Source: Roseburia intestinalis L1-82
GTDB lineage: Bacteria > Bacillota > Clostridia > Lachnospirales > Lachnospiraceae
Reading direction: 5' to 3'
DNA length: 64,000 nt
NCBI RefSeq assembly: GCF_900537995.1
Contig: NZ_LR027880.1
Span: 4,319,501-4,383,500 of the forward strand
Shown: positions 1 to 9,660 of the stretch, piece after piece
How positions within the stretch are numbered: the first letter of the stretch is position 1
Layout: every line of letters begins with the position of its first letter
Made by a program: the position numbers and the translations under genes
Notes under the pieces: generated by a model
The model's input: only the letters and a program-made list of their open reading frames with translations
The model's database searches: none
What the model was told of the DNA's origin: nothing

Positions 1-124
1 CAGCACCTTCTTATAAATCCGTGCCGTTCTCTCAACTGCCTGCAGTCTGTGGCAGATTTCGCCCTGGCTTCTCGGTAGTGACTGACGAATATCTCCGCAA
101 AAGGCGTGCCGCAAGGTAATGGCT
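1..124 (-). other. Open reading frame running off the left edge, uncertain
   Basis: On the minus strand one frame is open from about 173 to position 1 and leaves the window, giving about 57 codons without a stop. It has no ATG, and its first codons lie inside the left arm of the palindrome at 125-361. I do not recognise the peptide. It may be chance, or part of a repeated element that continues to the left. Nothing else gene-like is visible in 1-401. Confidence 0.15.
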
Positions 125-361
125 GGCAAATTGAGCGAAGCCGGGGCTGCTTTTGTGACTTTGGTAGAAAATTAGAAAAACTTAGTATGCCTGTTAACAC
201 ACAGTGTTGTGCCGCCACGGACGGCAGCCCAAGTCCTAATGTGCCCGGATGGCACATTTAGGACGCACACGTCACTCCGCCACACACCCCCGCAGGCATA
301 CTTAGCTTTTCTTATTTTCGGACATCGGAACAAAACACGCCCCGGCTTCGCTCAATTTGCC
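125..361. repeat. Large imperfect palindrome (69-nt arms) with nested hairpins
   Basis: The arms 125-193 and 293-361 are inverted copies of each other. The outer 23 bases (ggcaaattgagcgaagccgg and onward) and the inner 12 (taagtatgcctg, one mismatch) are nearly identical, while the middle is more divergent but keeps its length. The 99-nt loop holds a second hairpin, 13 bp, around 234-266 (gtcctaatgtgcc / ggcacatttaggac) and a GC-rich hairpin near 212-230. It begins about 40 nt after the alpha-galactosidase stop codon. It could be a MITE-like mobile repeat, a structured RNA or an elaborate transcription terminator; no T-run typical of a terminator is seen on the minus strand. Confidence 0.6.
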
Positions 362-401
362 TTCACAGCACCTCCGGCATCCACCTTTCCATATATTTTC
401 C

Positions 402-2654
402 TTACACTTCCTTAACGTACACCTGCCACGACTTATACTCATTCCCAAGCCGCGGAACCGGCAGCCCCGCATGCACAAGCTGTGCCCCTGTATAGTACTC
501 CGGCTCAACAGAGTTCGGTGTCCCATTGATCCGCTGCCCATTTTCGCCACCGGTCTGCATTCCGACAACTTCCACCCGGTACTTTTTATCTTCGCCAAGT
601 CCCCGCAACTTCACATACTCCGTCGCCGGATTACACTGCGTATCCAGCGTTACCACAGTAACCAGCGCCTCGCTTCCATCCGGCCTGCAATACTCCCACG
701 CAGCATATTCTTTTTTCTGCCAGACATCTGTCAGCCTGTAATACCTGCCCTGCCGGATCAGCATCTCAAAACGGTGATAGTTTTTGATCTGCTCTCTGAC
801 CTGTTCCTTTTCTTCTTCCGTCAGCAGATTTAAGTCCAGTTCATAACCAAAACTGCCCGCCATGGCAACTGCTGCCCGTGTCGCAAGTTCTGTCATTCTT
901 CCGGTCTGATGGTTCGGAACTGCCGACACATGGGAACCGACCGTGCAGGACGGATAGGCAAAGGATGTTCCATACTGTATTTTAATACGCTCAACCGCAT
1001 CCGTATTGTCACTGCACCAGATCTGTGGTGTATAATACAACATTCCCGCATCAAACCTGCCGCCGCCACCGCTGCATCCCTCAATCAGAAGATCCGGGTA
1101 ACGTTCATGCAGCCGTTCCAAAAAATCATAAACACCGAGCACATAGCGGTGCAGGATCGCACCCTGATTCTGCTCTGCCGCCGTTTTCGACCAGATATCC
1201 GTGAGATGACGGTTCATATCCATCTTGACATAATCAGCCTTCGTGTCATCGAGCACTTTCGCAATCTGTGCAAAAATACCGTCCACCACTTCTTTTCTGG
1301 AATAGTCGAGCACAAGCTGATAGCGTGCACGCACCGGTTTTCGTCCAGGAATGGTAAATGCCCAGTCCGGGTGTTCCCGATAGAGGTCACTGTCCTCACA
1401 GACCATTTCCGGCTCGATCCAGATCCCAAATTTCATGCCAAGCCCACGAATTTTTTCTGCAACTTGTGAAAGCGGCATGCCAAGTTTTTTCTCATTGACC
1501 GTCCAGTCGCCCAGTCCTGCCAGATCATCATCACGTTTTCCAAACCACCCATCATCGAGCACCAGCATCTCCACGCCAAGCTCCGCCGCCTGTTTTGCGA
1601 TCTCTATGATTTTTTCTCCGGTAAAATCAAAATAAGTTGCCTCCCAGTTATTGATCAGAACCGGTCTTTTGGTATCGCGGTATGCACTGCGGCAGATGTG
1701 GCTGCGGATCAGACGATGCAGATTCCACGAAAGTGTTGAAAAACCATTTGCCGAATAACTAAATGCCGTCTCCGGTGTATCAAACGTCTCTCCCGGCTCT
1801 AATTTCCAGGAGAACATTTCGTCGGACAAGCCCATAACAAGCCTCGTCTGCTCATACTGGTCTTTTTCTGCCTCCGCCTTAAAATTGCCGCTGTACAAAA
1901 GCATACAGCCGTAACATTCACCGGCATCTTCCCCGGTCTGTTTTCCCGCCAGCATCACAAACGGATTCTGCTGATGGCTGGATGACCCGCGCCTGCTTCC
2001 AAATACCTGATTGCCATGCTCCACCGGCGTACGCTCTAAGATCCGCTCCATCCCGTGTCTGCCATGAAAATGAATCACATCAAATTCTCCGGTCATAAAA
2101 TCAAGTACAGCGCTTGCTGCTTTTTCAATATGAACAGCCTCCTGCCCCCGGTTTGTAATCTGCACAGCCCTTGTAATAATATCGAGCTCTGCAAATATAC
2201 CATAAAGCAGTGTCACCTGCACGCCACTTGGCTTGTCCTCCAGATATACCTTTAAAGTCTCACTCTCCGTCCCCGTCTCGTCATAAGCTGCCGGAAGACC
2301 CGGTATCCGATATTTTCCCTCACAAATTTCGCAGGATACAAACCGCAGATCGGCACAGTAACTTCCATCCGCATTTTTCAGGATAAATGCCGGACTGCGG
2401 AAATCCCCGTTTCCAAAACACGGATACTCCTGTGGCAGTGCATCCATGGAATATGTCTTGTCGCACTCCGCCTCATACGGATTGCCGGAAAATCCCCTGT
2501 CATAATAGGTCAGAAGATACCGCATATCGCCTGTTAAACGTTTTCCATAATAAAGATGGAGCAACTGCCCGTAATTGCCGACTCCCATCTGGTAAGTCGT
2601 ATTTTTTGTATGCAGTGTGATCAGTTTCTGCTCCTGATCTATGATGATTGCCAT
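402..2654 (-). CDS. Alpha-galactosidase, GH36
   Basis: This intracellular enzyme removes alpha-1,6-linked galactose from raffinose, stachyose or melibiose. The 750-residue length is usual for bacterial GH36 enzymes. There is an N-terminal beta-sandwich to about residue 300, then the (beta/alpha)8 barrel. The nucleophile motif KMDMNR carries Asp479 and the acid/base motif SDNTD carries Asp549, and the glycine-rich CSGGGGRFD precedes the latter. No signal peptide is seen, so substrate must be imported, in line with the ABC transporter of the same operon. It is the last gene of the operon, 24 nt after the GH13 gene. Substrate range within the family is inferred from the neighbouring sucrose enzymes. 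Confidence 0.95.
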   Translation of the reverse strand: MAIIIDQEQKLITLHTKNTTYQMGVGNYGQLLHLYYGKRLTGDMRYLLTYYDRGFSGNPYEAECDKTYSMDALPQEYPCFGNGDFRSPAFILKNADGSYCADLRFVSCEICEGKYRIPGLPAAYDETGTESETLKVYLEDKPSGVQVTLLYGIFAELDIITRAVQITNRGQEAVHIEKAASAVLDFMTGEFDVIHFHGRHGMERILERTPVEHGNQVFGSRRGSSSHQQNPFVMLAGKQTGEDAGECYGCMLLYSGNFKAEAEKDQYEQTRLVMGLSDEMFSWKLEPGETFDTPETAFSYSANGFSTLSWNLHRLIRSHICRSAYRDTKRPVLINNWEATYFDFTGEKIIEIAKQAAELGVEMLVLDDGWFGKRDDDLAGLGDWTVNEKKLGMPLSQVAEKIRGLGMKFGIWIEPEMVCEDSDLYREHPDWAFTIPGRKPVRARYQLVLDYSRKEVVDGIFAQIAKVLDDTKADYVKMDMNRHLTDIWSKTAAEQNQGAILHRYVLGVYDFLERLHERYPDLLIEGCSGGGGRFDAGMLYYTPQIWCSDNTDAVERIKIQYGTSFAYPSCTVGSHVSAVPNHQTGRMTELATRAAVAMAGSFGYELDLNLLTEEEKEQVREQIKNYHRFEMLIRQGRYYRLTDVWQKKEYAAWEYCRPDGSEALVTVVTLDTQCNPATEYVKLRGLGEDKKYRVEVVGMQTGGENGQRINGTPNSVEPEYYTGAQLVHAGLPVPRLGNEYKSWQVYVKEV

Positions 2655-2678
2655 AGTTTTTCCCCTTCCACTCCAAAC

Positions 2679-4361
2679 TTATTTCCGGTAAAATACCTTT
2701 GCCTCGTAAGGTCTTAAATAGATGCCATTTTCTGTTTTTACCACATCGTCATAATTGCTGATCAGGACTTTCTCGTCCCCAGTAAAACCGTCTTCCAGGG
2801 TAAAATCCATCTCCTGCTCCCTGAAATTGCAGACCACAAACAGTTTCTCATCTCCAAGTGTTCTGGTGTACGCAAACACATCCGGGTGTTCAATCGCCTT
2901 ACTCTTGTATACACCATACACAATAATCTCCATCTGATGACGCAGTTCGATCAGTTTCTTATAATAAGAAAATATAGAATCCGGATCGTTTACCTGTGCT
3001 GCCGCATTGATCTTTTTATAATTCTCATTGACAGAGATCCACGGTGTTCCTGTCGTAAATCCCGCATTGTCACTGTCATCCCAGTGCATCGGGAATCTTG
3101 CATTGTCACGGCCGATGGCATTGACAAATTTTAACATGGTCTCCTCGTCCAAAATACCGCCCCCGACAAAATCACGGTATGCATTTTTGATCTCAATATC
3201 GCGGAACTCCGAAAAATCCCTGCATTTCCGGTTTGTCATTCCAAGTTCCTCGCCCTGATAAATATAAGGTGTTCCCTTCATAAAATGCAGACAGGTTGCA
3301 AGCATTTTTGCAGAGATCTCGCGGTACTCCTCACTGTCATTTCCAAATCTTGACACGGCTCTTGGCTGATCGTGGTTATCCCAGTAAAGACTGTTCCATG
3401 CCACACCTTCAAGTCCGTCCTCCCATTTCTGAAATACCTTTTTGAGCTCCACCAGATCAAAACTGCCGTCACTCCATTTGCCATACTGTGTCTGTCCGAG
3501 ATTGACATGCTCAAATGTGAAGATCATATCCAGCTCATTTTCGTTTGTTCCGGCATAGCGTTTTGCATCTTCAACGCCTGCTCCGGCACCTTCGCCGACT
3601 GTCATCCAGTCAAATCTGGAGATTACCTTTTCATTCATCTCTTTTAAATACTCATGTACACGCGGGCCATTGTTGACATAAGGAGAAGAATCCCCGAATT
3701 TTTCATTGCCACGCACCACACCGTCCGGAAAACGCTGGTCTTTTGATATCATCGTAATGACATCCATACGAAATCCGTCGATGCCGCGCTCGCCCCACCA
3801 GGTCATCATGTCATAGACTTCCTGTCTGAGTTTTGGATTTTCCCAGTTGAGATCCGGCTGTTTTTTGGAAAACATGTGAAGATAATACATATCCGTTGTC
3901 TGATCGTACTCCCATGCGGATCCACCAAAACAGGAACCCCAGTTATTCGGTTCTTTTCCGTCTCTTGCCTCACGCCAGATATAATAATCGCGGTACGGGT
4001 TATCCTTACTTTTTCTGCTCTCCACAAACCACCGGTGCTCATCGGAACTGTGGTTGACGACCAGATCCATGACGATCTTAATGCCAAGTTTGTGTGCCTC
4101 GGCAAGCATTTCATCAAAATCTTCGATTGTACCAAACTCCGTCATGATATCTCTGTAATCACTGATATCGTAACCGTTGTCATCGTTCGGAGACTGATAG
4201 ACCGGGGATAACCAGATCACGTCAATTCCCAATAATTTTAAATAAGACAGCCGGCTCTTAATGCCGCGAAGATCGCCGACACCATCACCATTGCTGTCCA
4301 TAAAGCTGCGCGGATAGATCTGGTAGACTACCGCTTCTTTCCACCATTTTTTTTCTTCCAT
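2679..4361 (-). CDS. Alpha-glucosidase / oligo-1,6-glucosidase, GH13
   Basis: A cytoplasmic GH13 enzyme of 560 residues that should hydrolyse alpha-1,6- or alpha-1,4-linked glucose from short oligosaccharides, or sucrose-type glucosides. The N-terminus (WWKEAVVYQIYPRSF) is typical of the oligo-1,6-glucosidase group. Catalytic residues are Asp200 (GFRMDV), Glu257 (VGEGAG) and Asp331 (DNHDQ). I chose the ATG at 4361 because a GGAGG lies 7 nt before it; the frame is open 25 codons further upstream but that extension has no motif. It sits between the LacI regulator and GH36 gene in the same operon. Exact specificity cannot be read from sequence. Confidence 0.92.
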   Translation of the reverse strand: MEEKKWWKEAVVYQIYPRSFMDSNGDGVGDLRGIKSRLSYLKLLGIDVIWLSPVYQSPNDDNGYDISDYRDIMTEFGTIEDFDEMLAEAHKLGIKIVMDLVVNHSSDEHRWFVESRKSKDNPYRDYYIWREARDGKEPNNWGSCFGGSAWEYDQTTDMYYLHMFSKKQPDLNWENPKLRQEVYDMMTWWGERGIDGFRMDVITMISKDQRFPDGVVRGNEKFGDSSPYVNNGPRVHEYLKEMNEKVISRFDWMTVGEGAGAGVEDAKRYAGTNENELDMIFTFEHVNLGQTQYGKWSDGSFDLVELKKVFQKWEDGLEGVAWNSLYWDNHDQPRAVSRFGNDSEEYREISAKMLATCLHFMKGTPYIYQGEELGMTNRKCRDFSEFRDIEIKNAYRDFVGGGILDEETMLKFVNAIGRDNARFPMHWDDSDNAGFTTGTPWISVNENYKKINAAAQVNDPDSIFSYYKKLIELRHQMEIIVYGVYKSKAIEHPDVFAYTRTLGDEKLFVVCNFREQEMDFTLEDGFTGDEKVLISNYDDVVKTENGIYLRPYEAKVFYRK

Positions 4362-4442
4362 AGGAATCCTCCATTCCTGCGCCGGTTTTGCGCATGCACT
4401 ATTTACCTTCCTGTTATATATCTGGTTCATATACATATTGAA

Positions 4443-5420
4443 TCAAGTCGTCTCCCTTACCACAAGTGATACCGGCAGAGTAGTGCGGTTCGGCACAAGT
4501 TCCCCGTTACCGGAACGGACGAGCAGTTCCACCGCCATTTTTGCCATCTCTTTGATCGGCTGATGGATCGTCGTGATCGGTGGCGTTGTTAATGATGCAA
4601 TATTGACATCATCGAAACCCACGATCTTCATCTGCGACGGCACATCAATGCTCAACTTATGGCACACCTGAAGAAGCTGCGCTGCGATCAGATCACTGCT
4701 GGCAAAAATTCCGTCTGTATCCGGGTTTTCCTTTAGCAGTTTTTCGAGAATCTGATGGTATTCGAGATGATTATATTCAAAGGCCGTGGTATCTGCGATC
4801 TGGTAAGAAACCTTCTGTTTTTCACAGACTGCACGGAAACCAACTGCACGCGCATCCGCAGGCATGGCAGTTTCATGGACACCGCTGATGTGGATCAGAT
4901 GTTTACATCCGCAGTCGATCAGATGCTGCGCTGCAAGACGTCCGCCCTGCTCATTGTCACACTCCACCTCCGCTGTTCCATTTTCAAGATAACGCTCGAT
5001 CGTGATCAGCGGCACATTTAATCCGGTAAACTTTTCCACGCCGACCGTTCCACTGCAGAGAATGACTCCCGCCACGCGGTTGCTCGTGCACATTTCCATG
5101 TACTCCCATTCTTTTTCATTTTTCTCCTGGGAGTTAAACAGTAAAATCTTATGATCATAATGATACGCCTGACTCTCCAAATTACTGATCAGCTCCGCAA
5201 AATACGGATGTCTGATGTGCGGCACGATCACACCGATCGTGTTCGTCGTCTGTTTGGAAAGCGAACGCGCTACTTCGTTCGGGCGGTAATTGAGTTTCTT
5301 CATCGCCTCATATACTTTTTTTCTCGTTTCTTCGCTGATATATCCACGGTTATTCAGCACACGGGAAACAGTGCTTACGGTAAGCCCTGTCTCCTTTGCC
5401 ACATCCTTTAAGGTTGCCAT
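4443..5420 (-). CDS. LacI-family transcriptional regulator
   Basis: A 325-residue regulator. Residues 1-57 form the LacI helix-turn-helix (LKDVAKETGLTVSTVSRVLN) with the hinge helix RPNEVARSL, followed by a periplasmic-binding-protein-like sugar sensor and dimer domain. The start overlaps the end of the GH32 gene by 13 nt, so translation is probably coupled. Being sixth in the sugar operon, it probably represses its own operon; the two palindromes at 12192-12341 are the obvious candidate sites. Inducer is unknown; a sucrose, raffinose or fructose derivative is likely from the context. Confidence 0.95.
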   Translation of the reverse strand: MATLKDVAKETGLTVSTVSRVLNNRGYISEETRKKVYEAMKKLNYRPNEVARSLSKQTTNTIGVIVPHIRHPYFAELISNLESQAYHYDHKILLFNSQEKNEKEWEYMEMCTSNRVAGVILCSGTVGVEKFTGLNVPLITIERYLENGTAEVECDNEQGGRLAAQHLIDCGCKHLIHISGVHETAMPADARAVGFRAVCEKQKVSYQIADTTAFEYNHLEYHQILEKLLKENPDTDGIFASSDLIAAQLLQVCHKLSIDVPSQMKIVGFDDVNIASLTTPPITTIHQPIKEMAKMAVELLVRSGNGELVPNRTTLPVSLVVRETT

Positions 5421-7099
5421 ACTTCCTCCCCGAAAACCTGTATCTTCTCTCTACTGCCCTTTTCCATGCAAAATTTTTCTGCAGTTTCAGGCAGTTCGAA
5501 TATACCTGTGATTGTACCACAATCTGCAGTCACTTCAAGAATCACATCATCAAAAAGCAGAGAAAAATCACGGATTCCGGCACCTGTTACAAATGTTTCT
5601 TCACCGATTTTTAACTCTCCGGTTTTTGCATTGTATACAAAGTCAGTCTTCTGGTTGATGCGGGCACTTAAAATGTCCTCTGACTGTGCACGGGTAATCT
5701 GAATTTCTGTTGCAGTATCCTGCACAAATTTCCACTGAAATAAATCCTTTGCTGACACATGTTCATCTGCAACTTTTGCTGCGGTGTCTGCCATCAGTGC
5801 CTCATTTTCAGTATCCTGCTGCCGGACATTTTTCATTGTACTGTCATACACAGGTTTCCTGCTGTCATCATACTCCCTGACCGGTTTCTGTCTGAGCACT
5901 TTTTCACCGTTCTTATATGCAACGGAAAACTCCCTCGGCAGTCCCATCGCCCCGGTATAATTTCTTCCGCGGTTTGGAAATCTGAGCCACGGAACTGAGA
6001 TCACACGATTTCCTGTATTGCTGTAAGTCTGCGCCGCATAAGCTATCTTATTAATGTATGCCGCATGACGCACACCATCGGTCTGAAATTGATATCCATC
6101 AAACTCTCCCCAGAAGTAAAAACCGTCTGCGCTCCAGAACATCCAGGTCTCATTTCCTTTTTCATCTTTCAGGCATACCAGATCCGGACATTCCCACGCC
6201 TCTTTGAATGTCAGGCGGTCGGTCTGTTCCCATTTTAGCAGATCGGTGGAACGAAAAATGCCAAAATCATTTTCCTCTAACCACAGTGTCATGATATAGG
6301 CACCGCTTTTTTCATGCCAGAACACCTTCGGATCACGGTTTTCTTTACAAACCGTCGGAAGCACACCTTTGTCAATTTTATGGAGTGTCTCCCCGCCATC
6401 CGTACTGTATGCAATGCGCTGGGTAAACTGTTTCCCTGCGCTCCATTTATTATTATTTCCGGCTGCCGTATAGAAAAATACCAGCGCATCTTCCGGCAGT
6501 CCGAGCATCTTACGATCATTTACAATACCGCTTCCGGAAAACATCGTTCCGGTCTCATCCGGGAAAAGTACATCATCCTTCTGCTCCCAGTGCAGTAAAT
6601 CCCTGCTTACCGCGTGTCCCCAGCTCATATTTTCCCACTGCACATCAAACGGGTTATGCTGGAAATACAAATGATACACGCCCTCTGCATACACAAGGCC
6701 ATTCGGATCATTCATCCATCCGGTCTGCGGTGTAAAATGAATCGAAGGGCGGCGGAAAGCCTCACCCTGCGTAGCACGGAGAGATTTTTCTTCCGTTTCA
6801 GGTACGTCCTCGTTTCTGATTCTGTCAAAGAAAGCTTTCCCAAGATCCCCTCTTAGAATTAGTGTTTTGTCGGTAAATTGCTTTACCGGAAAACGGGCAT
6901 AATAACTGACAGGGTATGTTTCATCCTCTGCCTCTCCCGCCGGGATCTGAAACTCAAACAGCTTTGTTTCGCTGTTATTCTCCCGGCAGAATATCTCAAG
7001 CATACGGTTGTTTTTTTTGCCGCCAAACGGCAGCTCGCCATACGTGGCACAGACCGGAATAAACAGCCACCCTTTTTTGATGTATATTTCCTTTTCCAT
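5408..7099 (-). CDS. GH32 beta-fructofuranosidase / sucrose-6-phosphate hydrolase family
   Basis: A 563-residue cytoplasmic enzyme that should split sucrose or short fructans into fructose plus the remaining sugar. The nucleophile motif WMNDPNG has Asp131, RDPK has Asp256 and WECPD has the acid/base Glu303. The catalytic domain is preceded by about 115 residues of unassigned sequence, more than most sucrose-6-phosphate hydrolases have, and a C-terminal beta-sandwich follows from about residue 435. No signal peptide. GGAGGT sits just upstream of the ATG. No PTS is present nearby and uptake is by an ABC system, so the substrate is probably unphosphorylated sucrose, kestose or another short fructan. 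Confidence 0.93.
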   Translation of the reverse strand: MEKEIYIKKGWLFIPVCATYGELPFGGKKNNRMLEIFCRENNSETKLFEFQIPAGEAEDETYPVSYYARFPVKQFTDKTLILRGDLGKAFFDRIRNEDVPETEEKSLRATQGEAFRRPSIHFTPQTGWMNDPNGLVYAEGVYHLYFQHNPFDVQWENMSWGHAVSRDLLHWEQKDDVLFPDETGTMFSGSGIVNDRKMLGLPEDALVFFYTAAGNNNKWSAGKQFTQRIAYSTDGGETLHKIDKGVLPTVCKENRDPKVFWHEKSGAYIMTLWLEENDFGIFRSTDLLKWEQTDRLTFKEAWECPDLVCLKDEKGNETWMFWSADGFYFWGEFDGYQFQTDGVRHAAYINKIAYAAQTYSNTGNRVISVPWLRFPNRGRNYTGAMGLPREFSVAYKNGEKVLRQKPVREYDDSRKPVYDSTMKNVRQQDTENEALMADTAAKVADEHVSAKDLFQWKFVQDTATEIQITRAQSEDILSARINQKTDFVYNAKTGELKIGEETFVTGAGIRDFSLLFDDVILEVTADCGTITGIFELPETAEKFCMEKGSREKIQVFGEEVWQP

Positions 7100-7141
7100 G
7101 TCTTACAACCTCCTACTTATATTTTTCCTTTTTAACCAGCA

Positions 7142-7196
7142 CTTGTACACACATAACTTATTTTTTCTTTATAATGCTTGTACGCACATAACTTAT
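7142..7196. repeat. Two 20-bp direct repeats upstream of the GH32 gene
   Basis: CTTGTACACACATAACTTAT (7142-7161) recurs at 7177-7196 with one change (A to G). The copies are 35 bp apart, start to start. They lie in the 175-bp gap between sucrose phosphorylase and GH32, 43-97 nt upstream of the GH32 start. They could be protein-binding sites for an internal promoter or a local duplication; nothing in the sequence decides. Confidence 0.7.
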
Positions 7197-7274
7197 CTTG
7201 CATTGGTTAACATATTCTTGCATTTTTCTTATTCGTACTACTAATAACATTGACACCCTATTGTGCAATTATCT

Positions 7275-8714
7275 TCAAAACGTGTGAACTTCTCCGTCTT
7301 CTGTATAAGTGATCGTAAACTTCTTCACCTTAAAGTCAGCGGAAAGTTTTGCCCACGCATCACCGTTTCTTCGCACGATCACAAGCTTATCATCGTCACA
7401 GGTTTCCAGTTCAAATGTTCCGTCGAATGCCGGGTGAGCATTACGAAATTCCATCATGCGCAGAAGTTCTGCCACGACCGGACGTTTTACTTCCGCATCG
7501 ATCTCTTCTTTTGTATAATAATGACGGTTGATGTTCCGTCCCACTTTCGTCTCTTCCAAAAGTTTTAAGTCATTCTTTCCTGCCAGCAGTCCGACATAGT
7601 AAACCTGCGGAATACCCGGTGCAAAAAACTGAACCGCTCTCGCTAACAGATACGCATCATCCTCATCACCAAGTGCGGAATAATAAGAACAGTTGACCTG
7701 ATAAATGTCAAGGTTATTGTACGCTGCGGTATTATAGATTTTCTTGACATTTGCACCAAACTTAAAGATATCCTCCTTGGTGCGCCCGATTTCCTCATCC
7801 GGCAGCAAATCTTTGACATCTACCACACCGATTCCGTCATGCGTATCAAGTGTTGTGAACTGTTTGCGCGGGCAGATCTCAAACCAGTGTTTTAAATACT
7901 GTGTCTGTCCATAGTATAATGCATTGATGAGCAGCATTGGAAGTGCAAAATCGTATACATAGTAATCTTCTTTTGCGATCTTCTCCTGCATCGTGTAATG
8001 CTCATGAATTTCCGGTAAAAGTGTGACTCCGTAAGGCTTTACGATATCCTCACACTCTTTTAAGAACTCCCATACATCCGGCTCAATGAAAAAGCAGCTT
8101 GTTCCGGCTTTTTTGGTTGCATAGGCAAATGCGTCGAGGCGGATCATTGCAGCGCCATGCTCACACAATGTCGTTAAGTTGTCGCGGATAAAACGTTTTG
8201 CTGTCTCAGATTTACAGTTGATATCGATCTGCTCTTCATCAAACGTGCACCATACTTTTTCAGATGTTCCGTCTGCAAAATGTGCCTCCACATACGGTGC
8301 ACGCGGCTTTCTTTTGTAGATTGCATCCACCTGCTCCTCGGTCGGCTCCCCGTTTTCCCAGAAATCTTTGTAGCGGATGAACAGGTCATGATACTCAGAT
8401 GCATCTTTTTTCTCCAGAAAGTCTTTGTAATACGGACTCTGTGCCGAAATATGATTGATCATATAATCAAACATCAGGTAATACTTTTCTGCCAGATGTT
8501 CCACGTCGCTCCAGTCTCCAAATGCCGGATCGACTTTGTGGTAATCCATCGGTGCAAATCCCCTGTCTCCCGAAGAAGGGAAGAACGGAAGGATATGGAT
8601 CCCGCCCACTGCATTTTTAAAATATTTATCTAAGATCTCGTTTAAGTCTGCCAGATTATGTCCCATCGAATCCGAATAAGTAATCAGCATACATTTGTTT
8701 TCCAACTTTTTCAT
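7275..8714 (-). CDS. gtfA: Sucrose phosphorylase, GH13_18
   Basis: Converts sucrose and phosphate into alpha-glucose 1-phosphate and fructose, saving one ATP. The protein is 479 residues with the short-loop barrel typical of sucrose phosphorylases rather than hydrolases. Catalytic residues are Asp194 (MIRLDAFAY), Glu235 (LPEIHEH) and Asp293 (DTHDG), close to the numbering of the Bifidobacterium enzyme. The ATG at 8714 is preferred because GGAG lies 6 nt upstream and the N-terminus then matches the family; the frame extends 16 codons upstream. The gene lies between a permease and GH32 in the operon. A sucrose 6F-phosphate phosphorylase variant cannot be excluded. Confidence 0.95.
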   Translation of the reverse strand: MKKLENKCMLITYSDSMGHNLADLNEILDKYFKNAVGGIHILPFFPSSGDRGFAPMDYHKVDPAFGDWSDVEHLAEKYYLMFDYMINHISAQSPYYKDFLEKKDASEYHDLFIRYKDFWENGEPTEEQVDAIYKRKPRAPYVEAHFADGTSEKVWCTFDEEQIDINCKSETAKRFIRDNLTTLCEHGAAMIRLDAFAYATKKAGTSCFFIEPDVWEFLKECEDIVKPYGVTLLPEIHEHYTMQEKIAKEDYYVYDFALPMLLINALYYGQTQYLKHWFEICPRKQFTTLDTHDGIGVVDVKDLLPDEEIGRTKEDIFKFGANVKKIYNTAAYNNLDIYQVNCSYYSALGDEDDAYLLARAVQFFAPGIPQVYYVGLLAGKNDLKLLEETKVGRNINRHYYTKEEIDAEVKRPVVAELLRMMEFRNAHPAFDGTFELETCDDDKLVIVRRNGDAWAKLSADFKVKKFTITYTEDGEVHTF

Positions 8715-8796
8715 ATCAGTCTCCATTTCTGCATAAAATCCTGTTTTTATGCTCACCACCATTTCACTGCTGCCACTTCACAGGAATAATACTCTT

Positions 8797-9660
8797 TTAT
8801 GATTTCACCGCTCCGGCTACCACGCCATCGATAATCTCTTTCTGCAGGAACAGATATAATACCAGGATCGGTGCAACAGTAAGTACCAGTGCTGCCATGA
8901 TCACACCGTAATCGGATGAGTAAGTTCCGTAGAAAGAATAAGTGGATAACGGAAGTGTATATAAGTTTTTCTTTCCAAGTACCAGTGAAGGAAGCAGATA
9001 GTCGTTCCAGAATGCCAGTACGTTTAAGATCACAAGGGTTGCCGTAGTCGGTTTTAACAGAGGAAATACGACCTTGAAAAATGTCTGTACATTGGTACAT
9101 CCATCCAGATATGCCGCCTCCTCCAGTGAAAGCGGGATACCGCTCTTAATAAATCCCTGATAAATGAATACTGACATACTCATCGCAAATCCGGTATGCA
9201 TAAAGATCAGTGTCAGTCTGTGGTTTAACATATGAAGTCCGGAACCGTAAATGGAAACTAACGGGATCATGATCGCCTGGAATGGAATGATCATGGATGC
9301 TGCCATCAGTGCAAAGAATACTCTGGAAAATGTATTTTTTGCGCGGGTAAAATAATATGCTACCATAGATGCGAAAATGATGACGAGCAATGTGCTTAAG
9401 CCTGTGATAAACAGGGAGTTTCCAAACGCTTTTATGAATTCCATTTTCTCAAATGCTTTTGTATAGTTTGCAAGTGTATATCCCTTTTCTGTAATAAAGG
9501 AAAATGGATTCTTGATGATATCACGTTTCTGTTTAAAGGAGTTTAACAACACCAGAATGAACGGTACCATATAAAGCAGGAATAAAACAATGATCGCTGT
9601 AAAGCCAACAACATCCAATACACGGCGTTTTGTCCCGCCAACTTTTGAACCTCTGCTCAT
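8797..9660 (-). CDS. Sugar ABC transporter permease, MsmG/MalG type
   Basis: Inner-membrane subunit of a CUT1 sugar importer with six predicted membrane segments in 287 residues. The EAA loop that contacts the ATPase is visible near residues 180-200 (LEEAAYLDGC). I start it at the ATG at 9660, which shares one base with the stop codon of the preceding permease (TAATG) and has GGAGGT upstream. The longer frame from 9714 overlaps the neighbour with no benefit. No MsmK-type ATPase is encoded nearby, so a shared ATPase from elsewhere must energise the system, as is usual for CUT1 transporters in Firmicutes. Confidence 0.95.
   Translation of the reverse strand: MSRGSKVGGTKRRVLDVVGFTAIIVLFLLYMVPFILVLLNSFKQKRDIIKNPFSFITEKGYTLANYTKAFEKMEFIKAFGNSLFITGLSTLLVIIFASMVAYYFTRAKNTFSRVFFALMAASMIIPFQAIMIPLVSIYGSGLHMLNHRLTLIFMHTGFAMSMSVFIYQGFIKSGIPLSLEEAAYLDGCTNVQTFFKVVFPLLKPTTATLVILNVLAFWNDYLLPSLVLGKKNLYTLPLSTYSFYGTYSSDYGVIMAALVLTVAPILVLYLFLQKEIIDGVVAGAVKS

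Noticed and set aside
909..1469. A 186-codon plus-strand open frame
   Set aside because: It lies entirely antisense within the GH36 gene, which has all catalytic motifs; no start signal.
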